Positions 55,435 to 64,000 of a stretch of DNA of 64,000 nt are shown one piece after another. The position numbers and the translations under genes are program-made. The notes below the pieces were generated by a model. The model made no database searches. It saw nothing but the letters and a program-made list of their open reading frames with translations, and was not told the origin of the DNA. The stretch's first letter is position 1, and each line of letters starts with the position of its first letter. Source of the DNA: Symbiodinium sp. CCMP2592 (Eukaryota > Sar > Dinophyceae > Suessiales > Symbiodiniaceae). The stretch spans positions 1 to 64,000 of the forward strand of contig CAJNDT010003846.1 of the NCBI GenBank assembly GCA_905221615.1, read 5' to 3'.

Positions 55435-57326
55435 CTCCTGCCCCCCAAAGAGTGTGCACAAAGGCCGAGCAACGGTCGATGAGTCGGATGAAGTCGATGG
55501 TCCGCAGCTTGTTCATCTCCAGGAGCTCGTAGATGGCTACAAGGGCCTCGAAAAGAACTCTTACCCGGATACCTCTCAGTGTACGTTTCGGGCTACTCAG
55601 GCTGGCTGAAAACTGAAAACTGAGGGGGCATCTATGAAATCATTTCATTCGGGTTTACTAAGTTGCCCGCATCTTCCGCCGGAGCTGAATAGGCTAGGAT
55701 CGGTTTCGGAGGTTCTTCTACCTGAGATCTGGCGGAAGTTCAAGGGATGCCTCGGTGCTTTGGAGCGGCCTTCATAAGTAGAGACCTAGAGAACTGCAAC
55801 AGAAAGTCTGCTGACGGGAACTAGGCAGGGTCTCATGGCCTGCCTTTCGCTGGGACTGCTTTCGCCTAGGATCCCGCCTGCTCGTGACGAGCGCAATGTC
55901 CTGAAGCATGATCTCGTCTTACCCAGGATCTCCTTCTTACAGAGCCTGGAACCGAGCCCTTGAAAGGATGGCAGTCAAGAGTCTTCTATGAAAGGGTGAT
56001 CGCCAAGTTTTGTACTGCCCTGTCGTTTAGGGTTTAAATCGTAAGCTGAGTCACAGCATTCGCGGTGAGCTCGCGCATGGTCTCGGGAGAAGGCAGCCTG
56101 GTTCAGTAGGTGCCCACATGCTGCTAAAACCTTTGCCCGGCTCTGCAACCTAATGTGAAAGTCGTGATCGCCGCTGCTCTATTTGTTTATCTATCTATCC
56201 ACATCATACTTTCACCGTTTGGATTGCTCCAAACTGAAACCCCCTCGGCTGCTTGCAGGCCAACGGCTCCAGCACCTGAGCCAGCTCTGCACTGTCGGGA
56301 CTTCGGCTGCCGGCACGACGCTGGGCTCCTGTGGCACAGGCGGAATAAATCCCAACATGAACTGCGGTTGATGCATCACTTTGAACCTCCCCACAGTTCC
56401 CTGGCTACCATCTTGCGCTGACCCGCGGGCTAGACAAGGGCGGCCGAAGTGAATAGCGCGACATGACATATTCGCGATGTTGTAACTCGTGCAGGATTTT
56501 GGGATACCGGGGGGAAGCCATGGACAAGTGCTGTACTTTTCCTGTGCCGCTTTTCAGTCAAGTTCGGCACCTGTTGCCTGGTTCTGCCGGCTAATTACCG
56601 GCTGCAGTCTGCTGCATGAGAGGAGCTTACTTCGACGGAATATGCTTAGACCCGCTCCGACTTCCAGGCCACCCCGGCGAAGGGCCCGGAACAGTTCCTT
56701 CAGGTCCTGGGCGCAGGCTGGAGGGCTCTGGCAAAGGAACACTCTCACCGTCATGCTGTTGCGGTTGTCCTCCGTCCTTGTCAGATTTCATGTTATGGTT
56801 GTTGTCGCTTTGCATCCATCGCTACCTACCTGGCTAAGTATCTGTAAGTATGTACGTATGTGTAAAGATGGATAATCTTCAGGAGCGGGGCTGCAGCATG
56901 CCACTCGAAGCAGTAGCAGCTGAGCCCATGACCACAAAGCCATTGAGATCCAAATCCATCCTCAGCCGCAGTCGGTTGTGCTGCCAATGAGAAACCCTAG
57001 GGCCCTAGGGCTTTCATTCTAACATCCTTTTTGCGCGAAGTCAGATGTCGCGACCTTCGGGAAGAACACACCCAACATGCAACCCACTGGCCACACTGCA
57101 GACCTCCACAACGGCAAACCCGGCACAACACGAAACCAAGTGAAGACGAAGAATCCGCTGTGTTGATTACCATAAAGCGGTTCCTTCAGCTGTAGATTCG
57201 CAATCCTCTAACCCAGCACATTCGGAGAAGTGGGAGTCCATAGCTAAACTTGAACGGGGCTCAAATCCATCAGCTCTCGCAGATCGGCGTCAGATGGGGG
57301 GTGCCCCGAGAAGGCCAGGGCGTCTC
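55435..57326 (-). CDS. EF-hand exon chain
   Basis: Exons 57256-57326 (DALAFSGHPPSDADLRELMD then LSP), 56933-56980 (HNRLRLRMDLDLNGFV), 56673-56706 (DLKELFRALRR), 56261-56328 (AQRRAGSRSPDSAELAQVLE then PL) and 55435-55546 (ALVAIYELLEMNKLRTIDFI then RLIDRC). The second and third complete the canonical loop DLDLNGFVDLKE, with the intron after loop residue 8 as at 52.0 kb. The last exon has a degenerate loop (EMNKLRTIDFIR). Phases fit across the chain. The boundaries of 56261-56328 are the least certain. Confidence 0.65.
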
Positions 57327-57343
57327 CTCGGATGAACGGCTAG

Positions 57344-57513
57344 TAAGTGCCTTAATAACTACCTATACTATTTTAGGGTTCCTTGAAAGGGTTCCATATA
57401 CGGGCTACTACAAGGATACGATAGGAAAGCCCGAAATACTTACCTATACTATTTTGGGGTTCCTTATTTTATAATGGCCCGCACATCCCTATTCGAATTA
57501 GTAAGGCCCTGTA
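57344..57513. mobile_element. family A inverted-repeat element with internal duplication
   Basis: Starts TAAGTGCCTTAATAACTACC and ends ATTAGTAAGGCCCTGTA. The segment CCTATACTATTTT(A/G)GGGTTCCTT is present twice. It is just upstream, on the minus strand, of the exon at 57256-57326. Confidence 0.6.
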
Positions 57514-57719
57514 GCATTGCAGGAACTGTAGGTCTCAAACATCCTCCAACAAACATGACAAGGTTAAAGGGCTTAAATGCTTCCTGAGGATGACGGTGGC
57601 ATTGCTTGTTTGAAGCATGACAGTGACATGTAAGGCTGCTGAGAGAAGCAACGAACCACTTCGAGGTGTCAACATAAGTGACTACGTAGCAGCATAGGAA
57701 GTGCAACTATTTCTTGAAT

Positions 57720-58480
57720 TCTCTACGGTAGCTCTCTGCATCTTCGGAATTACTCTAATCCTTTTCGAGCGGTTTTTGCTTTCATCGCACATGCCCAAAT
57801 TCCTTCCCAACGGTTCCCTTCGTTTCTGAAATACGCGTCTCATTTTCAAAGGGTCTGCTGCTCCGCTGCACGATGCTCTACGAGTGGTCCCTTTCATGCG
57901 GCTTGCTGCTCTGCGTCGAGTGTTCTTATGCCCTCGACTGTTTGCTCCTGTTTTGAAATGCACCGGTCACTTTCGAGCGGTTTGCTGCTTGTTATCAAAC
58001 AATCTACTCGTTGTCGAACCGACGGTTTGCCCGCCTCTTTCAGCGACTCGCTGCTCTTGCTTTGCCAATCGCTTTAGTCAGTTCCTTTCGAGGCCCTGTG
58101 TTTTCGACAGGGTTGTTGCTCTGTCTCGATGGGTCAAATTTCGAGCGGTTCGTTCGTGCGCTTGGCCGGGCCTTTTCCAACGCTAGTCCTTGGAAGTCGT
58201 TTGCTCCATTTAGAGCGGTAGACTCCTTTGTGGAACTCTCTAAGCACTTTCAAGCGCAGATGTGCTGATTTCTTTCTAGCGGTTGGCTGCTCTTTCTGAA
58301 AAAACGCTGGTCCGTTTCGAGCGGTTTGTCGCTATATCTGAAACACTCGACTCTACTCGATTTCGAGCAGCGTGCTTTTGTTCTTTGAATTGTTCTAAGC
58401 CCTTTCGACAGAAATTCTTGCATTGGGACTGGGTAGCACGTGCAACTCCTGTGCTTCGAGCCGTTCTATGGGGATGTTGC
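57720..58480. repeat. TTTCGAGCGGTTTG diverged tandem repeat
   Basis: TTTCGAGCGGTT or a close variant occurs about ten times at 50-75-bp intervals, with GCTGCTCT and GTTCTTT nearby. Confidence 0.65.
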
Positions 58481-58521
58481 ATAGGTTAATGTATCGTCAT
58501 GGAAGCCAGTCCGTGCTGCAC

Positions 58522-58586
58522 TTGCCAGGGCGCCAAGCTCCGAGACGGACCAAAAGCCGTCCTCATCCACGTCAAACTTGCGGAAC
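58522..58586 (-). CDS. EF-hand exon
   Basis: Codes FRKFDVDEDGFWSVSELGAL. The loop DVDEDGFWSVSE has all canonical ligands. AG|G acceptor, GT donor. It lies within a minus-strand series of EF-hand exons. Confidence 0.7.
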
Positions 58587-61500
58587 CTGGGATGCCGACA
58601 TGGATCTATCGATGATAGGGCCAGCCGTAAAGCTAACTAAAACAGCCGAACAGCAAGACAAGCAGTAACAGCAACAACCACAGCGACGACGATAAAGCGG
58701 GCTGCTGCATCTTGATGTCTCAGAGTGCTACTACTGTGCTATTTCACAGCATTTTCGCCCTTGGTGAAACTCAACATGCCTTGACTCTTGGTGGCTCCGG
58801 CTTCTGGGACATGCAAGAGGAACAGTTTAACAGGCTTTGGTTACTCGCCCCGCAGGTTTGCAAAGAGCATAAACGAAGCTGAAGAGCACACGGGGTCCAA
58901 ACAAACATGAGGGGCGCATGTAGGGCCCCATGCAGGCATGATCCTAAACCACCATTAACAGCGAAGCGGCAGCTCGCCGACTTGCATCTGCGCTGCCTGC
59001 TTGCAGCTACGTTAGGGATTTAGGGATGTGATTCCACACGAATGTCGGCGAAATCCGTTGCGGGCACACTGTTTACATTCAAATCTCCAGGACGGTGGAC
59101 CATAGCTGCCATAACTTCGTGGCTTCTATATGGTGACTAACAAAGTCGTGCGAGAGTTGGCATACTTAGAAGACTTGGGAGCTAGAAAGATAGAATATGA
59201 GGGACAGGAGCGGCATCATGCGTAGGAAAGAAATGGACAGAATATGCAAGGAAAGGAGCCGGACAGGGAGGGGAGGAGGTGGGAGGGCGGTTGACGGCAC
59301 CAGCTTTCAGATCCTCAACGACGTGTGTGCTGGCTGCTAGCGCTGATAACAGTATTGCGACTCCGCAGTGCCTGTTGCCATGTTCTGGACGGTACGAACG
59401 AGGCCATTTTTGTCCTGTAGTATCTCTACCAAAGCTGGTAAAACCAGGTCTTATATCGGAAGTCTGCATGTGTACGAATGTAAATTCATAATCGACACTT
59501 CGAGCCTCGATCTTCCGCACCAGCGCTCGGAGTGCTGCTGAAGAGATCTCCGGAGACCTGTCGAACGAAGACTTGGAAAAGTTCACGTCTTCTGCTTGTC
59601 TCCGCGACTTGTAGCTCCCCTGCCAGTTTGACAGGGCACCGATCCCTCGAGGCCGTGATCCGATGATGCCGGGCCCGGGCGACCGGACTCTGGAGAAGAC
59701 TTGGCAGTACTTGCGGCAGATCCCAAAGAGTGAAATCACAGCTTGGGCAGAGCGGTGCATTTACGAGGGAGTGTTTGCTCGGCGCCACCGTCTGCTTAGA
59801 GCCAGATAAAGAGTTGCACAACGACAAAACATGCCGATCCTTGGCCTTTCCCTTCTGTGCAAAGCGGTTTCGATGTCCGGCACAGCACCATAACATCCCA
59901 CATGCAGGGATCTACAGCAAGGCAAGCACAGAGGCCTCTCTCTCACTGCTTCCTCCCCTCGGCCGCCGAAACCTTCCAGGACAAGCGCCGCGCTCGGTAA
60001 ACCCCACGCTCTGGCAACGAAAGTGCGACCTTGCAGCATAGTGATGTGATGGATGGGTTCTATGTGAACCCAGGACGTGAGAACCCTAAACTACACCAAC
60101 AAACCTGGCCCGAGGGCACGGCCCGTTCTCATGACTGGTCCATGGACTGATTCTGTGCCGAAGCACGACAGCCCAGGAAGCTTCAACCAAAAGCCTGGAA
60201 GCCCTCAGGTGCCTTGGATTCGAAAGCTCTCAACACGAAAGCCCGAACCCTGAACCCCTCAGGCCCCCAAAGCCCTCAAACCGAAGTCAAGGCTTCGGAG
60301 CCAGTCGCCCGGCGCATGGCTCGCTCCAGCTCTTGCCTGGACGGGCTTGGGAAGGGCAGAGTGGTGTGGCCATCATAATAGTCTGAAGACGGAGATATGA
60401 TGTTGACGGAGGGAGGCAGAGGCAAAGGTTCTGTTGCTGGGGGCAGCGCTGCGCATGACGATAATCATGAAGGCGACGGTGCGAATGCTTGTTCAGTATA
60501 TTGCGACGAGCAATCGGTTTGATGGGGGCAGCTACACCATCCTAGCTGTTGAGGTGCACAGGCTTCCCTGTAGTAAACGCTAGCCAGCTCAATATGCACC
60601 ACTGGAGCGCAGGTGGCAGCTGTAAGGTGCTTGCTTTGACACCCACGGCGGCCCGAAATTCACTAGATGCTTCAGCATAGAGCTTCAGATGAAAGAGTCA
60701 TGCACGCTGCCAGCGGTAGTTTTCTCAGGAGGTTGCAAAGTTCAGGTCAATCCTGAGTGCTTGATGCCACGTGGGATTTAGCTACGGTCAACAGCACACC
60801 ACTGTAGATCCTTGCCTTGGTTGTGTGCCAAACAGCATGTATGTGTGAATTTTGCTGGCACCCGCGGCAAGACCCCACAGGCATGACTCAGCTACGGTGC
60901 AGGCCAGACAAGCCCACATACTTGGAATTGGGCTTTGGGGGGATATTGTGCCGATGCAGCAGTAGCATTATGATCTGTTGAGGCTCTTGCGCCACATTTA
61001 GCATGGGAGTTGTACAACCGTAAAATCTCGACGCACGATGCAAAAAAAACTGTTGTACCCCATCCTTCACTCTACGCTTCACTTTTATCGGCTTTACATA
61101 ATGTGACCACGAGTACTTTCAAAAGTGTGGGGGCTGCCTGAGCTTTGCCTCATGCTCAGCAGCTTCCAGTCGGACCTGGATCTCGGGTATCACTTTGTCG
61201 GGGCTACTTTGTGTCTGTGCTTATGTACATATGTATGCGTATGAGTATATTCTTTTTAGCACTCGCAGCTCGACAAAGTCAAGTATGAATACATACATAC
61301 ATTGATACATATGTTCACCTCTACGTGTATCTGTTCTGGGCACGTGCTTACATCTTGCGGTATCATCTCTTCAGTTTTGCCTGGTAGCTCGACGAGAACA
61401 TGAAACCCTCAAACAGTCTGACGAGAGCATGTCTGACCGATGGGAGAGCCCGGTTTGGGACATATCGTTTGTAGTCTTTAGTTGGTTAGGACTCTGAGGC

Positions 61501-61821
61501 ACTAGCGTCACTTGGCATCCCGCTTTCGTGCGTTATTTTGTGATTGCTACAGAAGAGTCTGCTTGAAGTCTAAGTTGCGCAGTCTGAACCGCCCTGGCAC
61601 ATCTTTACCCTCCGAAGGTTCTCTCACTTACAGCAACCCGAAGCCGACACCCACCGCATGGAAACACCTCACCTACACGGAGCGGTATCTAGGATCCTAT
61701 CCTATCTCCAAGCCCAAAACCACGAAACCTAGACTCGACCCAACTTCTGAAAACTTTACCTCTCCGAACCCTCAACCCGAAGCCTTCACGCCTAACACCC
61801 AAGCCCCGACGCCCAACCAAC
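58587..61821. other. sparse region with one possible EF-hand exon
   Basis: Besides 60309-60336, a minus-strand stretch near 59460-59560 (SPEISSAALRALVRKIEARS) may be coding. Otherwise nothing recognisable. Confidence 0.3.
60309..60336 (-). CDS. possible EF-hand exit-helix exon
   Basis: Twenty-eight bases coding QELERAMRR after an AG|G acceptor, with a GC donor. It resembles the end of an EF-hand loop (Glu12) and the exit helix. Too short to be sure. Confidence 0.35.
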
Positions 61822-61937
61822 ATCCCGTCCAGCGCACCGCGCGGTCCAACGCGGCAATCTCCACGCTGCCGATACGCTCTGGGTCCAGCCTTCCAAGGCG
61901 AGGAAGGACTTGAAGGAGGGCTTTCAAGACAGGGGGG
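61822..61937 (-). CDS. possible degenerate EF-hand exon
   Basis: Codes PPVLKALLQVLPRLGRLDPE followed by RIGSVEIAALDRAVRW. The arrangement helix, DPERIGSVE, helix is EF-hand-like but lacks several ligands. Acceptor AG|C, GT donor. Compare the exit helix with KELDRCVKK at 54.2 kb and KEMDRGIKE at 34.7 kb. Confidence 0.45.
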
Positions 61938-64000
61938 CTGTAGGAGTTAGATTCAGTATCGAAGGTTTTTAAACTTATTTCTGGTCTTGCATGACAGGGG
62001 GACGCTTTCTGTGTTAGCTGTGTACAACCAAAGTTCTTCACAGCTGTCAAAGGACAGTTTAACTTCAGCTGAGAGATGTGTCTTGCAGCCACGAGCAGAA
62101 TTTCTTCTGTAACCACGGCATCATACAAAAGCAGTATAAGCCGGCGAATGTACGAAACCATACTACGCAGCGTTGACTGTTTGCACAAAGCTACATGCAT
62201 GACATTGTCACCCTGATATGCCAGAATACCGAATAGGTGGACGGAGGGGATTGCAGGCTGTCAGTTTCGAGTTTTGCCATGTTTCTAACAAGACTCAGGG
62301 TCTGGGCACTTTCGGGCTTGGGGTGCAGATGCTGACAACCGCACCTCGCAAGAAGCTGGCGAAGTTCGTCGGGGGTGGGGCGATACCTCATGCGGAAGCA
62401 CTTGTGTCATTGGCATCTCCACAAAGTGTGCGAAGCCTGATATGCCTGGAACCTTCACACCCACCGAAGCCTCGAAGAAACGTGAACTGGAAGCCGTGAA
62501 GCCCATCAGCAAGTCTCAGCCATCCCAGCAACCGGGCCTCTTGGAGTTGTAAGTGGTTCCTATTCTTGAGGGAGCCCCCAACACTGACCATGCAACAAAA
62601 CATCCTCGTACTTTTTATATTCCGTAGACAAGCTGTGGAGACAAGCTTGACCAGTGAACTCCAGCCTTTCGACCTCAGAAGCTCCAAAATCTTGCCGGTA
62701 CCTCAGAAATCATACTCTTTCTTAGGGCCAACTCCCAGAACACAAGGGTTCTATGATTGTCCTATGTCCGAGCAGCCCGATGCTCTGCAGACATTTCCGC
62801 AGCTCCTTGTGATGTCTGCAGACTTCAGGACTGTAACAGGGCTTGAAACCTCACGTTTGTGATTTACGGTGTCACTGTGCCCAAAGGCTGGAACTGCAAG
62901 CGATCATGTTTTGGGGCAGGGGCAGCGGTGGACGTGCTCCCATTCCCAGCCTGCTGCACTTCACATCCAGACTTAAGGCACAACGCTTTACAAGCATCGC
63001 CTCGTTGCGAATCTGCATGAAAAACATAGGAACGCTGTTGGCGGCTCTGCAAGCGATCATTAATTACAACCGCAGGTACCGGACTGTAAGTTCTGATTCC
63101 TTCTCACGAATATCCAGGCATGCCTAGGATGTCGAGGATGTAGAGGCTGGCACATTGTCGTGACCATTGGTTGACAGCAGAAATGCCTACAACGGAACAC
63201 GCTCATCGAATGCGGCTGAATTGGGACATTCCAGTAGAACGCAAGTCTCCTGTTGCCATGTCCTTACTGTCAATCTTCCAAGGGACGAAGAAAGAACAAT
63301 GCAGCTCAGGCTCATCCGGTGTTAAGCGGCCATCATCGTCGCCGTCCAGCTGTGCGAAAAACTCCAGCGGGTTCCTTTGGAGGCTTGGTGCCTATGGCTA
63401 TTTCGCACCGAATCGCGGCAAGACCCCTCCGAGCCACGAACTTTGTAATGTAATTTATCAGGTTATCGGACATGGTGCCCCGGCACTAGACAGCAAACTC
63501 CCGCACTTCGAACTGAAGACTCCCGCAGGAGAATCAAGATGGCTCTAAGGCTCGTCCTGACAGTAACATCATGCTTGAACCCCCAATTTCCAAACACAAA
63601 CTATCGCAGGACAGCTATTGAGTAAGGCAGTTCAGAATGCAAACTTCTACGATCTTCTTGTGCATAGGTGCATGACAAGGTGTATATATGCGCGTGCATG
63701 TATGGTTAAGGCATTAACAGGTATTGCGATAAAAGAACGAATACAAACTGATGCGACTAACAGCTGCGATAGTAATGTACAGTTCGAAATCGTAACCGGG
63801 CTTGGCATGTTGAAGAATCGAAACCTCTACGTGCCACTCCATCTACCTACCCACCTACCTACCAATTCGTCTACAGTTAATATCACAAAACTGACTGTTA
63901 CCATGGTCTTAACAGAATGGTTAGCTGAACAGCTAAAAATATGACATTGTACAGTTTTTGTCGCTACCATCCCGCTCGGTCATCTGTGACCCAGCTCCCT
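61938..64000. other. right end of the window
   Basis: Contains the EF-hand exon 63314-63391 and a possible exon near 62350-62400 on the minus strand (YRPTPDELRQLLARC). The last 600 bp show nothing beyond short CTAC repeats near 63845. Confidence 0.3.
63314..63391 (-). CDS. EF-hand exon
   Basis: Twenty-six codons, APSLQRNPLEFFAQLDGDDD then GRLTPD. With the next Glu the loop would be DGDDDGRLTPDE, fully canonical. A GA donor after loop residue 11 would match the intron position seen at 24.6 and 26.0 kb. The partner exon was not identified. Confidence 0.68.

Overview
The window looks like nuclear DNA of a dinoflagellate, most likely a Symbiodiniaceae-type genome. Every gene I could support is on the minus strand and is cut into many tiny exons (20-150 bp) between long introns. 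When exons are placed by conserved protein motifs, the introns show the dinoflagellate pattern: donors are GC or GA more often than GT, and acceptors are almost always AG followed by G. Short inverted-repeat elements, microsatellites, interstitial TTTAGGG-like motifs and a very large copia element add to this picture. No tRNA, rRNA, CRISPR array or bacterial-type operon was seen.

Layout: (1) About 2.4-18.7 kb, minus: a GH30 glucosylceramidase-like gene in at least 22 recognisable exons, with both catalytic glutamates (NEP and TEAC motifs). (2) About 20.7-28.0 kb, minus: exons of an EF-hand protein with several calcium-binding loops, followed by an Ala/Pro/Ser-rich linker. (3) 28.5-34.5 kb: a roughly 6-kb minisatellite of 64-bp units. 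(4) 34.5-37.9 kb, minus: further EF-hand and unassigned exons. (5) 41,775-50,619, minus: a complete Ty1/copia retrotransposon with 296-bp LTRs that differ at one base, a 5-bp target duplication and an intact 2,692-codon gag-pol ORF. (6) 51.5-63.4 kb, minus: more EF-hand exons, many with the 12-residue loop split by an intron.

The EF-hand exons at 20.7-63.4 kb could belong to one giant gene or to several adjacent ones; the sequence alone does not decide. If it is one gene, the minisatellite, the copia element and most of the inverted-repeat elements lie in its introns. At least four families of TIR elements (called A-D here) occur, all outside the exons. In two of these families an internal segment has expanded into a short tandem repeat. 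Several introns have matching short sequences at both ends, as expected if introns arose by insertion of such elements (introners).

The most unusual item is in the copia polyprotein. Between protease and integrase it has about 1,000 extra residues, including a segment with the HxD...H...R signature of Fe(II)/2-oxoglutarate dioxygenases and a second segment that looks like a degenerate methyltransferase-type fold.
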